Translations under genes and position numbers: made by a program
From: Chitinophaga sp. E66
Lineage (GTDB): Bacteria; Bacteroidota; Bacteroidia; Chitinophagales; Chitinophagaceae
Length of the DNA stretch: 64,000 bases
Direction: 5' to 3'
Assembly (NCBI GenBank): GCA_019285755.1
Contig: CP079103.1
Span: 5,613,001-5,677,000 of the forward strand
Shown: piece by piece, positions 1-9,605 of the stretch
Layout: each line of letters opens with the position of its first letter
Numbering within the stretch: the first letter of the stretch is position 1
The notes under the pieces: model-generated
The model's database searches: none
What the model saw: only the letters and a program-made list of their open reading frames with translations
What the model was told of the DNA's origin: nothing

Positions 1-872
1 TTAACGTTGATGGCATTCGCCGTGAGGACGTAGAATCCATCTGCCGGCATTTCAACGTGCATTACCTGCTTATGGAAGATATCATGAGCACCGGCCAGCG
101 CGCCAAGATGGATGAGATCGGCGACAATCTTTTCTGTTTGCTCCCGATGTGCTATTTTAAAATGGAAAGCTCATCCGTAGATGTAGAACAGGTTAGTCTT
201 GTATTAGGTAAAAACGTTGTCATTTCCTTTCAGGACGATCCCAACCGCGACGTCTTCAATCCCATCCGCGACCGCCTGCGCACTGCTGGCACTAAGCTTC
301 GCCTTTCCGGTTCAGACTATCTGCTGTACGCTTTACTCGATATCATCGTCGACAACTATTTCATCGTGATGGATCACCTCGGCGACCGCATCGAATTAAT
401 GGAAGATATCATTCCCCGTCAACCCAATAACCGTACACTTGGTCGGGTAAATTTCCTTCGCCGCGAGCTAATGGAATTTAAGCGCAGCATCGCTCCCGTC
501 CGGGATCTGATGAGCGGGCTCATGAAATCAGAAAACGCGTTGCTTGAAGAAAATACCGAGAAATATTTCAAAGACGTCTCAGACCATATCATCCAGGCGG
601 TAGACCTGGCGGAAAGCTATCGCGATATGATGATCAACCTCCAGGAGTTGTATCACGCGCAGATGAACCAGAAGATGAACGAAGTCATGAAGGTTTTAAC
701 TGTGGTGACTACATTACTCGCTCCGATGACGGTGATCACAGGTATTTACGGCATGAACTTCGATCACATGCCGGAATTAAAAAACCCCAATGGTTATTTT
801 GTAACCCTTGGGGCAATGATGTTGATTTTCGTGGGGATGATCATATTCTTCCGCAAGCGCGGATGGTTCTGA
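1..872 (+). CDS. corA: CorA-family magnesium/cobalt transporter (5' partial)
   Basis: This is the C-terminal part of a CorA divalent-cation channel, which lets Mg2+ (and Co2+) cross the inner membrane as a pentamer. The reading frame is open from the window edge through position 3, so the true start lies upstream; a GTG at 57 is not needed as a start. The visible part contains the long helical cytoplasmic domain and the two C-terminal membrane helices. The signature GMN sits in 'GIYGMNF' at the end of the first helix. The protein ends in a short basic tail after the second helix. It is convergent with the DUF2480 gene, with one base between the two ends. The family call is firm; ion specificity is inferred. 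Confidence 0.93.
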   Translation, partial: NVDGIRREDVESICRHFNVHYLLMEDIMSTGQRAKMDEIGDNLFCLLPMCYFKMESSSVDVEQVSLVLGKNVVISFQDDPNRDVFNPIRDRLRTAGTKLRLSGSDYLLYALLDIIVDNYFIVMDHLGDRIELMEDIIPRQPNNRTLGRVNFLRRELMEFKRSIAPVRDLMSGLMKSENALLEENTEKYFKDVSDHIIQAVDLAESYRDMMINLQELYHAQMNQKMNEVMKVLTVVTTLLAPMTVITGIYGMNFDHMPELKNPNGYFVTLGAMMLIFVGMIIFFRKRGWF

Positions 873-873
873 C

Positions 874-1377
874 CTATTTCTTTTTATAAACCGGAACGGT
901 GGAACAAGGTTCCCCATACATCAGGCTTTTCACTACCGGCCGGAGCTTTCGCGTGATTTCCACATATGCTGCTTCGGGTACGGCTTTATCCGCGCATCCT
1001 TTAATGATCACCCGCTGATCCAGGAAAGCGTTCGCGTCGATCTCCGCGAGCTTTTCCAGGAAAATCGTATTCCTTAAACTGGTTTCATCACCATATGCCA
1101 CCCTATTGGCCACCGGCTCCAGATAGGCGGCTGGTAACATGTATGCCCAAAATGGAATGATCGCATCGGCTGTGCAGGTGATTGTTACCGGCTTTCCACG
1201 ATACTGTTCCCAATCGTGCGTTTGCAACGCCGCACGGTAGTCCTTTTCTTTCAGTATTAACTCCATGAACAGGTAATCTTTCAGGTCAAAAACAATAATT
1301 TCTTCCTGTGGATAATACTGTTCGAGATCTATGGTGACGAGCGCGCTTTGCGCTACTTTATTAACAATTTCTTCCAT
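874..1377 (-). CDS. DUF2480 family protein
   Basis: A 167-residue soluble protein that I recognise as the DUF2480 family, found almost only in Bacteroidota; its function is unknown. It starts MEEIVNKVAQSALVTIDL and has no signal peptide or membrane segment. Length is normal for the family. It contains two cysteines in 'TITCTADAI' and 'IIKGCADKA', spaced along the chain in a way that could bind metal, but this is only a guess. It lies between corA (convergent) and ppiD (same strand, separated by a terminator), so it appears to be its own transcription unit. The frame is intact. Confidence 0.8.
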   Translation of the reverse strand: MEEIVNKVAQSALVTIDLEQYYPQEEIIVFDLKDYLFMELILKEKDYRAALQTHDWEQYRGKPVTITCTADAIIPFWAYMLPAAYLEPVANRVAYGDETSLRNTIFLEKLAEIDANAFLDQRVIIKGCADKAVPEAAYVEITRKLRPVVKSLMYGEPCSTVPVYKKK

Positions 1378-1442
1378 ACTGCAAATTTACGGATTTTATG
1401 GAGAAGCCTCTTTCCCGGAACTGCCCTACCCGGCAGGACATA

Positions 1443-1472
1443 AAAAGGCCGGGCTTTTCGGCCCGGCCTTCC
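1443..1472 (-). terminator. Rho-independent terminator of ppiD
   Basis: A GC-rich hairpin with arms AAGGCCGGGC and GCCCGGCCTT around a 3-4 nt loop. On the minus strand it is followed by a run of T. It lies just past the ppiD stop codon. Confidence 0.8.
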
Positions 1473-1487
1473 TAAATATTGGATTTT

Positions 1488-3599
1488 CTATAAATCAATT
1501 GGAGCGGAAAACTCAGCGCGGTTATCTTTAACATTGCTGTTTTTCTTCAGAACTGATTGGAACAGTTGCTGTTGTACCAGTTGCTGCAGTGCTCCTTCGA
1601 ACGCCTGGCTCTGCTGGTTGTAGTCAATACCCTGCAGATCAGCTGTGGTGTAATTATTAACATGAATTACGAATACGCCAGCCTGGCCCTGAATTGGAGC
1701 AGATACTTTAGCCGTACCCCATGCTTTATTGAAGGCAGCACCAATTACGCGGGGTTCAAAGTTGAGCGCGGGAGCATAAGAGGATGAGAAGTTAATGCCT
1801 TCAGCTGTCAGCACCGGTTGGTTGGTTGCTTTAGCAGCGGCATCCAAAGTTGCGGGAGTACCAATTTTCGCAATGATTTGATCGGCTTTCTTTTGTTTGC
1901 GTACTTCAGCTTCAACTGTAGGGCGCACTTCGTCGAGCGGAGCGGTTCCTTTTCGCGGATGCTGGTCAGAACGGCAACCACGAAGCGGTCTTCCAGAGAG
2001 AAAACGCGGCTTACATCATTCTTATTAGCGCTGTATGCCCAGTTCACGATTTCGCGGGAAGAACCCAGACCTGGAAGAACAAAGTCCATCGGCTGAATAT
2101 TCTCCGCGATGCGTTTGTTCAGGCCTTTCTCCTGAATGGCTTTTTCAAACTTATCGCGGGATGTATTGGCAGATGCGAATTCATTGGCTGCGGTCAGCTG
2201 ATCGTTGCTGGAAGCAGAGCTGGCATCTACACGTTTGCCCAGATATGCGATTTTCAGAGCGGGACCTACATTCTTTTGTTCCATGATTTTCACAACGGCG
2301 TATCCGATGGAGAGTTTCACGGTTTTCACAGCGCCGGTGGCGCCGTCGAACGCGAAGGTTTTAACTTCAGCAAGTTCTGCGGGAACGTCGGTGTGGGGAG
2401 CGAGGGTCATTTCGCCGCCGTTTTGTTTGGCGCTGGGCTCCTGGCTGATAGCAACTGCGAGTGCAGCGATATCACCACCTCCGCGAACTACAGCTTCAAC
2501 ACTGTCTGCACGTTTTTAGCGATTGAATCGGCGCCCGGTTGAGAGAAGATCAGCACCTGGCGGATTTTAACTGTATCCGCCATGTTCTTACGATCCAGCA
2601 GTTTCGCGTACACGAGCATGTTTCCGTCAACATAAGGACCGAAAGACGCACCTACCGGGAGGTCGATGATGGAATCTTTATTAGGAACCTGGATAGCACG
2701 GCGGGAAACGTATCCGTCGTATTGGTTGTATTCGGAGTTAAGTTTCACGAATTGAGCCACATCCGGCGTGGTATCCATTTCAGCCTTCAGCTTTTGGATT
2801 TCTGCCAGCGCGGAAGCGGAGTCTGCTGCGGTCGGAATTACGTCGAACGAAACGTATTCAATCTTGCGGCCTTCCGGAACTTCGAACATCGCTTTATTTT
2901 CCTGGATGTATTTGTTGAGCTCGGAATCGGTCAGTTTGATAGTGCTGTCGGGGATTGTAGCATAAGGCACCTGAACGTAACCTATATTGGCGTTTTGGAG
3001 GCATCTTCCTGTTGCATTTTAGCAAGCCACTTCGGGTAGTAGATACCTTTATTAATTAAGGAATAATATTTTTGATTTTGCTGGTATTCTATGATGTTCT
3101 GGTCGAACATGAGGAGTTGAGCGCGGATATTAGGATCCTGTTTTGCGGCTTGGTTAACCTGATCGATTACAGCAGGATCGAACTCTCCGGTTTCGCGGTT
3201 GGCGAACTGCTGGCGAACGAGCGGATGAGGATTGTTCTTATTAAATGCGTCCACCACTTCGGCGTCGGTCACAGTAATGCCCAGGGCTTCGTACTGTTTG
3301 GCCATAATATTTTCGCGGAGAAATCCATTCCAGGCTTCTTCACGGAAATACTGTTGCGCTTCTTCATCGAAAGTCTGGCCGGGCATGCGTTGGCGCATTT
3401 GCTCTTGCGTAAATTCGATACGGCGTTGGTAATCGGTATTGGTCAGCTCCACACCGTTTACCTTACCAACTACGTTGGACTGGCCCATGCCGGTTCTGCC
3501 GAAGAATACGTCTTGCAATAAAAAGCTCACAATAGCCAGGCAGATCAATACGATGATCCAGACAGCGTACTTGTCCCTGATTTTCTGAATTACTGACAT
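1488..3599 (-). CDS. ppiD: PpiD-like periplasmic peptidyl-prolyl isomerase (frameshifted)
   Basis: A membrane-anchored SurA/PpiD-type folding factor of about 700 residues, acting on outer-membrane and periplasmic proteins. The N-terminus (MSVIQKIRDKYAVWI, then a hydrophobic helix ending near LLQDVFFG) is the single membrane anchor. Then come a SurA_N-like helical region ('NTDYQRRIEFTQEQM'), parvulin-type segments ('KIRQVLIFS'; a second near 'REIVNWAYSANKNDVSRVF') and a C-terminal helical region. The gene is broken into four frames, with shifts near 2975, 2450 and 1920. The homology is continuous across the breaks, so base loss is more likely than decay. A promoter lies 30 bp upstream of the start and a terminator follows. 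Confidence 0.88.
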
Positions 3600-3628
3600 A
3601 TAATATATTGTCTGATTTTAAGAGGTAG

Positions 3629-3660
3629 CAAAAATAGAATAATTTAATTGTAACTGCAAA
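3629..3660 (-). promoter_or_regulatory. Bacteroidota-type promoter for ppiD
   Basis: Read on the minus strand, TTTG (3660-3657) is followed after 20 nt by TATTTTTG (3636-3629). This matches the TTTG / TAnnTTTG promoter of this phylum. It sits about 30 bp before the ppiD start. Confidence 0.6.
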
Positions 3661-3734
3661 ATAGCTTTTATTCCAAAAGCCAATACAGTAGAGGGTTTTA
3701 GCGATTTAAGGAGGGGTGGATTTTATCCTTCATT

Positions 3735-4245
3735 AACACATTATCCACATTTCATAAAGTTTTAATACACAGGTATTGGTTGTTATAAATCAGGTTTAGA
3801 CGACCGCCGGTATACAGTTTCGGGAGTTTTTTTCTTCGCGGAACACTGGCTGCGGTTATCCACAAAATAAGGATTACCATGATAAAATCCACAACAAATT
3901 GTGCATTAAGTAGCTCCAAAAACTGAAAACACAAGAAAATTTTAAGGTTTTAATGATTTCAGAAAAACAGGGCTTTTTTCCACAATTCCTGTGTATAAAC
4001 CTGTTGTTAAGGCTGTTTTTTGTGGGAAAAGCCAGCTCCTGGTTGAGGTAAAACTAAATTTGTTTTTGTGGCTCATGATGGTTTGGGAATTTCCAATGTG
4101 AAAAACCTGGTTGTTTTAACACTTTCTTAATACTCGCCTCACAAAAAAGTTATTCAACAATATTCTTGTCAACACTGTGGATAAAGCCGCTCAAATTCAG
4201 TAGGGGCGGGAATCGGCGCTGTTAATTTCCTGTGGATAGCGCACA
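3735..4245. other. Candidate oriC: cluster of DnaA boxes
   Basis: This lies in the non-coding stretch 3600-4360 between the divergent ppiD and nadA genes, which is clearly AT-rich. It contains three perfect DnaA boxes: TTATCCACA at 3741-3749 and 3856-3864, and its complement TGTGGATAA at 4176-4184. Single-mismatch boxes are TGTGTATAA at 3990-3998 and TGTGGATAG at 4231-4239. Weaker partial matches occur near 3886 and 3976. The boxes on the left point one way and those on the right the other. No convincing gene is present. An oriC role is inference; the wider neighbourhood (parS sites, mnmG) fits it. Confidence 0.6.
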
Positions 4246-4360
4246 GAAAAATAATAACAACTACATTTGTATCAGGAGGAAAAAACGAGTTTCCCCAAAT
4301 TCACACCCCTAATAGTAGTGGGCTTTTCTTCTTTTTAAAAAGAAAAATTAATCTATAGCT

Positions 4361-5365
4361 ATGTTTATGGAGTTAACGGAAGCAAAAAAATTTGCAGAAA
4401 AAGGGATTTCTGGATATGGAGGTGGACGTACGCCTGGATCTCTTTTCTGAAATCGATCGCCTGAAAAAGGAAAAAACGCTATCATCCTTGCGCACTATTA
4501 CCAGGAGCCGGATATTCAGGATGTAGCCGATTATATCGGGGATAGCCTGGGATTAAGTCAACAGGCGGCAAAAACTGACGCTGATATCATCGTTTTCGCC
4601 GGTGTACATTTCATGGCGGAGACTGCGAAAATCCTCAGCCCCCAGAAAAAGGTGCTCCTGCCCGATCTGAAAGCAGGCTGTTCCTTGGCAGATAGTGCCC
4701 CTCCTGAGCTTTTTGCCCGTTTCAAAACACAGTACCCCGATCATCTCGTCATCTCCTATATTAACTGCTCTGCAGGCATTAAGGCTTTGTCTGACATCAT
4801 CTGCACCAGCTCTAACGCCGAAAAGATCATTGAAGCCGTACCAAAGGATCAACCGATCATTTTCGCGCCCGACCGTAACCTGGGTTCTTATCTGATGAAA
4901 AAGACAGGCCGTGATATGGTATTGTGGAACGGCGCCTGCATGGTACATGAAATATTTAGCCTCGAAAAGATCACCAAACTGAAGGTTCGTCACCCGAACG
5001 CTAAAATTATTGCTCATCCGGAGTGCGAGGCGCCTATTTTAGCTATCGCCGACTTCGTTGGCTCCACAACGGGATTGTTGAAGTTCACACAACGAGATGA
5101 TGCGAAAGAATATATTGTCGTTACTGAGACGGGGATTTTGCATCAGATGCAAAAAGAGAATCCAGGTAAGACCTTCATTCCTGCCCCGCCGAACAACGCC
5201 TGTGCTTGCAATGATTGCCCGCATATGAAATTGAACACGCTTGAAAAGTTATATCTGTGCATGGAGTATGAGCAGCCGGAAATCACGATGGACGAGAATT
5301 TGCGCATAGCTGCAAAGCGTCCGATTGACCGCATGCTGGAGATTAGTACCCAGGCAGGGTTGTAA
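4361..5365 (+). CDS. nadA: Quinolinate synthase NadA (frameshifted near the 5' end)
   Basis: NadA condenses iminoaspartate with dihydroxyacetone phosphate to make quinolinate, the first committed intermediate of de novo NAD synthesis, using a [4Fe-4S] cluster. Cluster cysteines are visible in 'YINCSAGIKAL', 'NGACMVHEIF' and 'CNDCPHMKLN'. The substrate-site motif 'ILAHYYQEPDIQDVADYIGD' is read across a break. Two frameshifts affect the first 40 codons: one near 4406 and one at 4471-4476, where six A residues stand where seven would restore 'KEKNAIILAH'. The ATG at 4361 gives the expected N-terminus. TACATTTG at 4262-4269 may be the -7 element. nadD, a later step in the pathway, is at 45.7 kb. 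Confidence 0.92.
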
Positions 5366-5384
5366 ATAACTTTCTTCATTTTAG

Positions 5385-5411
5385 AGCCGCCTTAATAAGG
5401 CGGCTTTTTTT
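5385..5411 (+). terminator. Rho-independent terminator of nadA
   Basis: Hairpin AGCCGCCTT-AAT-AAGGCGGCT followed by seven T, 20 bp after the nadA stop codon. Confidence 0.85.
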
Positions 5412-5642
5412 GTTTGTATAATTTTGAGATGCAGTTTCATACATATTATGGGTCCTCTCCGGTTAAGGGTTTCATTTTTTTGAATTTTTTTCCTTCCTCG
5501 AGGCCCGGATTTTTCCACATGAATAACTATTCCTTTGGTCAGGGCTTTCCATCCGATACATTTGCCGTTTCGAAAATTTCGGAGCGCTGCTTGTCTAAGC
5601 AGTTTTTCGTATTTCGAGTGGCTCCAGGATCCGGAGTATGTA

Positions 5643-6720
5643 TTTTTCTGAAAGTTCATTTCGGGATGGAAAGGTTATGTCTTGTCTGAATTAAGTTACC
5701 ATCGATGTGATAGCTTCGCTGGCTGCTATTATTTGTGAAAGCAGTTTTCCGCCGATCGACTTTAGTTTTTCTGAATGTTATTTCGGGGTGGAGATATCAT
5801 GCCTTGGCGCAATTGGTAAGGTTTCGTGAAGTGATAGATTCTCGGACTTTGCCTCTGGAGTCTTTAGGTTGCTCTCCGCCGGATAACGTTTAGGTTTTGT
5901 TTTTCTGAAGAGTTTTTCGGAAAGGGTTTGTCATGCTGTATATATCTGAATGGATCTTGATAGCAACGTCAATTTCCTGGAGGAATTAGTAATGGTATGC
6001 GCTCCTCCTGCTGAACTACGCTTTGGGGTTTGTTTTTCTGAAAGGTTTTTCGGCTTGGGGAAGGTATGTCTGACCGATAATGAAGGCATTGATAAGGTGA
6101 TAGATTTATCAAAATTGCTTATCAGGATGTGAGTCAAATCTCCGCTGACTAACCTTTTATAGTTTTTCTGAAGGTTTTCGGGATGGAGAAGTTATACCCT
6201 ATTTGTATTGGCAACGCTGGTGAAGTGATAGATTTATCAACAGCGCCTACAAGATGCGAGTATAATCTCCGCTGATAAAACTTTTAGGCGTGTTTTTCTG
6301 AAAAAGTTTTTTCGGGATGGAGAAGTTATGCCCTATCGGTATTGGCTGTTTTGATAAGGTGATAGATTTATCAGAATTGCGTACCAGGTGTGAGTGATAA
6401 TCTCCGCTGATAAAACTTTTAGTGAGGTTTTCTGAAAAAGGTTTTTTCGGGACGGAGAAGGTATGCCCTATCGGTATTGGTTGTTTTGATGAGGTGATTG
6501 ATTTATCAAAATTGCGTACCAAGTGCGTGTAATAATCTCCCCTGATAAAACTTGAGTGTGTTTTTCTGAAAAAGGTTTTCGGGATGGAAAAGGTATGCAC
6601 TGTCGAATTGGCTGTTATGATGAGCTGATTGATTTATCAAAATTACCTACGTAGTTATAATCTCTGCTGTTAAACCTTTCTAATGTGTTTTATGGAAAAA
6701 TTTTAGGTATGTGGAAGTAA
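5643..6720. repeat. Degenerate tandem repeat, about 130-bp unit, 8-9 copies
   Basis: Units can be aligned on the motif TTTTTCTGAA at about 5643, 5766, 5900, 6033, 6163, 6293, 6427 and 6561, with a decayed ninth near 6688. Spacing is 123-134 bp. Each good unit then reads GGGATGGAGAAGGTATGCC, a middle block with GTGATAGATTTATCAAAATT (containing the inverted repeat TGATA-gatt-TATCA), and ends ATAATCTCCGCTGATAAAAC. Copies 4-8 are best conserved; the outer ones are eroded. The stretch 5412-7110 has no convincing gene. The minus strand has short open stretches with a repeated peptide, discussed in the findings. Function unknown; it lies between the DnaA-box cluster and the parS sites. Confidence 0.8.
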
Positions 6721-7111
6721 TGCGCTTTGTAGAGCAATGCAATGTTGATATAGGGATAGTTTCATGAAAAGAGTTCACCTTTCCTGGATAAGCTGCTCTT
6801 TTATCATTCAGTATATAGTTTTCTTGGGTTGTGAGTATGCCTTATCGATAAGAGCTGCTTTGAGAATATTAGTTTATTGACTTTGTTGATGGGGTTCACA
6901 ATATCATAAGTTGTTAATTACTTCTAAGGACGTGTTTGACGACTTTTTGGAGCGAAGAATTTTAACTCTCTCGCTGAAAACAGGAACGATTAGCGAAGGA
7001 GTTTTTGATACTATTGCGTGCATGATTGCGCGAGTGCTTGTCTTATCTCTTTAAAGTTCAGGCGTTGTTCTATAAGGTAGTCCAAAGTAATCTACTGCGT
7101 TGGCTAAATAA

Positions 7112-7138
7112 AAAGGCCATCTCCTACGAGATGGCCTT
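7112..7138 (-). terminator. Rho-independent terminator of feoA
   Basis: Perfect hairpin AAGGCCATCTC-CTACG-AGATGGCCTT. On the minus strand it is followed by TTTATTTAG. It lies 20 bp beyond the feoA stop codon. Confidence 0.75.
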
Positions 7139-7158
7139 GCGTTTATTGTTAGTTGTTT

Positions 7159-7386
7159 TCAGACAGCTGCTTCTTCTACCCAAATATGATCTGCTTCAGT
7201 TTTCCGCAGAGATAAATTGTATCCCGCAACGATTATACAAATGGGATCACCCAATGGCGCAATTTTCCACTTTTACCGTTTCTCCTGGAACACATCCCAT
7301 TTCCATGAGTTTTATATGAAGGTCGCTTTTTCAAATTCCCGTATTACAGCACTTTTACCAAGGGTGAGGGAAGAAAGTTTAATCAT
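7159..7386 (-). CDS. feoA: FeoA-domain ferrous iron transport protein (two frameshifts)
   Basis: A small SH3-fold FeoA protein of about 76 residues, an accessory of the FeoB Fe(II) permease. No single frame spans it. Reading the minus strand from the ATG at 7386 gives MIKLSSLTLGKSAVI. After a shift in an A run near 7328 it reads 'LMEMGCVPGETVKVEKI', and after another A-run shift near 7265 it reads 'APLGDPICIIVAGYNLSLRK' and ends 'ADHIWVEEAAV'. The LMEMG-x-xPG-x-x-V-x-V pattern, APLGDP and the basic SLRK segment are classic FeoA. It stands alone with its own terminator, about 30 kb from feoB. Confidence 0.8.
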
Positions 7387-7520
7387 AACTATTTGTTGAG
7401 CGAGTTTAAAACCATTCTGTGACTATCGTCCCAGCTATTAACCGGACAAAGGTACCGCTCAACAGTCAGAATGCAAAAAAAGGAGACTTCGGAGAACGTT
7501 TTTCACTATAATTTTACATT

Positions 7521-7949
7521 ATGGCAATCAATTTCATAGCGCACGAGGTAAAACTCCAGCTTAAAGAACGGAGTAGACTTAAAGCCTTCCTTAAAGATTT
7601 GTTTAAAAGGGAGGGACAAGGGCTTAAGGGGCTTCAATACATATTTTGCACTGATGAGTATTTACTTAGTATAAACCAACAATTTCTCCAGCACGATACA
7701 TATACTGATATCGTTACTTTCGAGTTATCTGAAGATCCAACCCTTACAGAGGGGGAAATTTATATAAGTATTGATAGGGTTAAGGATAATGCTGTAAAGT
7801 TTGATGTTACAACTGAGTATGAACTGCATCGGGTCATATTTCACGGGGCATTGCACTTATCTGGTTATCGTGATAAAACAAGGAAAGAGACAGCCCAAAT
7901 GCGGGCTAAAGAAGACGAGAATCTTAGATTATATTTTGAAAAGAAGTAG
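7521..7949 (+). CDS. ybeY: Endoribonuclease YbeY (rRNA maturation)
   Basis: A 142-residue metal-dependent RNase needed for 16S rRNA 3'-end maturation and ribosome quality control. The zinc-site region is 'HRVIFHGALHLSGYRDKT'. The first two histidines of HGxLHLxGY are present; the third canonical His is replaced by the RDK version, as I remember from other Bacteroidota YbeY proteins. The upstream motif 'DTYTDIVTFEL' also fits the family. The frame is intact and length is normal. The stop codon abuts the first parS site. mnmG follows after a 1.65-kb gap on the same strand. Confidence 0.93.
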   Translation: MAINFIAHEVKLQLKERSRLKAFLKDLFKREGQGLKGLQYIFCTDEYLLSINQQFLQHDTYTDIVTFELSEDPTLTEGEIYISIDRVKDNAVKFDVTTEYELHRVIFHGALHLSGYRDKTRKETAQMRAKEDENLRLYFEKK

Positions 7950-7965
7950 TGTTCCACGTGGAACA
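7950..7965. other. parS site 1
   Basis: Perfect 16-bp palindrome TGTTCCACGTGGAACA, the ParB-binding centromere sequence known from many bacteria. It begins at the first base after the ybeY stop codon. Confidence 0.85.
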
Positions 7966-8184
7966 TAAAGTTAGCCCCATCCCTCTCCCCTATTACGACT
8001 GTATTTAAGATCGTAGAATGAAGGATTTCGTGATAATTTGATTTCTCCAGGAAATGTTTGTGATTGTATGGCGCACAATCTCACGATAATTACTACCCGT
8101 TCCTCAAGATTAGTTGTAGTACAATGAAATGCTCATTTAGACGGATAAATGGAGTAATGAATCAATCGCTTAGTGGTTAGTTTA

Positions 8185-8200
8185 TGTTCCACGTGGAACA
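8185..8200. other. parS site 2
   Basis: A second identical 16-bp palindrome TGTTCCACGTGGAACA, 235 bp after the first. Confidence 0.85.
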
Positions 8201-8922
8201 CTGGTTACCCAGCATTTTTAGTAATTGTGATGGACTTCCGGATTATTGACTTGAGAAGTGCATGAGCTAACGTGTTTCTCCTGTTAGAGGTTTAATTAGC
8301 CATTATTAGGTTTGGCAAGTTCAAAATGTGCACTATAGATGTGTTTAAGGAGATTGACATACTCTAATTTTCATCTAAGCTAGCTAGGTATACCTTAAGT
8401 TGCACATTACTTTGTTAGATATGAGGAAACATTGTATTATGCCCGCATTAGTGATAATACACTATCCTGTTTTCGTCAGTAATACCAGTTTTGATATGGA
8501 TTTCAGGCATGTAGGTGCTGATGTCTGGGATTATGTGAAGTTGTAGCGTGACAAAATAAAGTAAGTTTGATGCTACGATATTAAGTGGCTATTCCTGCGA
8601 TATCTAGTATAGGTCTTGAATATGGTTGCAGGGTAATTAGTTTCCTATTTGTATAAGGGCGGTAGCAACGTGTCGATTCAAATGGCATGGCGTTTAGTTG
8701 TGCGATATTCTATTTAATAACATTTAAATTGAGTGGAAGTCGTTACTGGTAGACTCCAACTCAGCTGTTGTTTTGAGTCTGTTAGCCGAATGATTCCTTG
8801 ATTTATGCCCGATACTCTGTATACTCCGTGTTTGGTGTATTTACTCTTTTTATTGGGTTATTGGTTAGTAATTGCTGTTTATAAGTATGTTTTATAGGTT
8901 CCATGTGTTGCTTTTAAGAGGA

Positions 8923-8938
8923 TGTTCCACGTGGAACA
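8923..8938. other. parS site 3
   Basis: A third identical 16-bp palindrome TGTTCCACGTGGAACA, 738 bp after the second and about 670 bp before mnmG. Confidence 0.85.
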
Positions 8939-9579
8939 TTAAAATATTGGGGCCAGTTGCTATGTTTTAAATGGTAATTAATCTACTTATTCATATTCTG
9001 ATCAAATTACAAGGTGTGAAGAATACAATTGTGAAAGTTCTTAAAAATGCTTCAATTTCTAGGAGAATAATTGGGATTTAGAGAATTGTGTGGACCTTTA
9101 TGTACCATTTACGGTCAAATGCGGCCATATGCTACTATACAATCGCATTTAATTGTATTTGAGGGGTTATTCGATCGTTTGTTAGTAAACATGCGGGTAC
9201 TTTAGGAACTGGTCATAATTGGGATTGTATGCGTTAAAGTAGCCTGGTATTGACGAAGAATAGATAGCTTAAGCGTAATTACAGCAATGTGATAGGAAAA
9301 GAGATTCATAAGATATGATCCTCGAGAAATTAACCGGCTTAGAGTTATATAAGACCACTATTAGCTATACAAGAATGTGTTAAGCTTAACGAGCCTTGCT
9401 GTATAGTTATTTCTGAATTGCTGATACTCTATAGTAAAGCACGTTCGGCGCAGTTGATTACAGTGATTGAGTATTCGTTTGTTTTTATGTTTTAAGATAA
9501 AAGCTTGACGGGGCGAGACAAGGATTCCAATACCTGCATTATACGGCCAACTTCTCCCCTGTCCATCAATCTTTTGGCT

Positions 9580-9587
9580 TAACTTTG
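9580..9587 (+). promoter_or_regulatory. Possible -7 element for mnmG
   Basis: TAACTTTG matches TAnnTTTG and lies 18 bp before the mnmG start. No good -33 TTG is seen at the expected distance, so this is tentative. Confidence 0.35.
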
Positions 9588-9605
9588 CACTTTCAAAAGC
9601 AAATT

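Larger units (their letters stand above)
7966..9579. other. Long non-coding region carrying parS sites
   Basis: About 1.6 kb between ybeY and mnmG without any open frame longer than a few tens of codons on either strand. It is AT-rich and stop-rich. Apart from the parS palindromes and a possible -7 element before mnmG, I see no gene, RNA or clear repeat. Such a long gap is unusual here, where most neighbours are less than 100 bp apart. Confidence 0.6.

Noticed and set aside
2276..3521. Several plus-strand frames of 80-170 codons over ppiD
   Set aside because: All lie opposite a clear conserved protein and match no family.
3752..3934. 60-codon minus-strand frame inside the DnaA-box region
   Set aside because: No family, poor composition, and it overlaps a DnaA box and AT-rich origin-like sequence. 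It looks like chance.
5414..5689. Plus- and minus-strand frames of about 90 codons after nadA
   Set aside because: They have biased composition, no recognisable domain, and run into the first repeat unit. The minus-strand one is only a repeat-derived peptide.
7026..7399. Two plus-strand frames (97 and 60 codons)
   Set aside because: They are shadows of the minus-strand feoA gene and its terminator.
9585..9605. Upstream start for mnmG adding seven residues
   Set aside because: The ATG at 9606 gives the normal MnmG N-terminus just before the FAD motif; the earlier non-ATG codon overlaps the likely -7 element.
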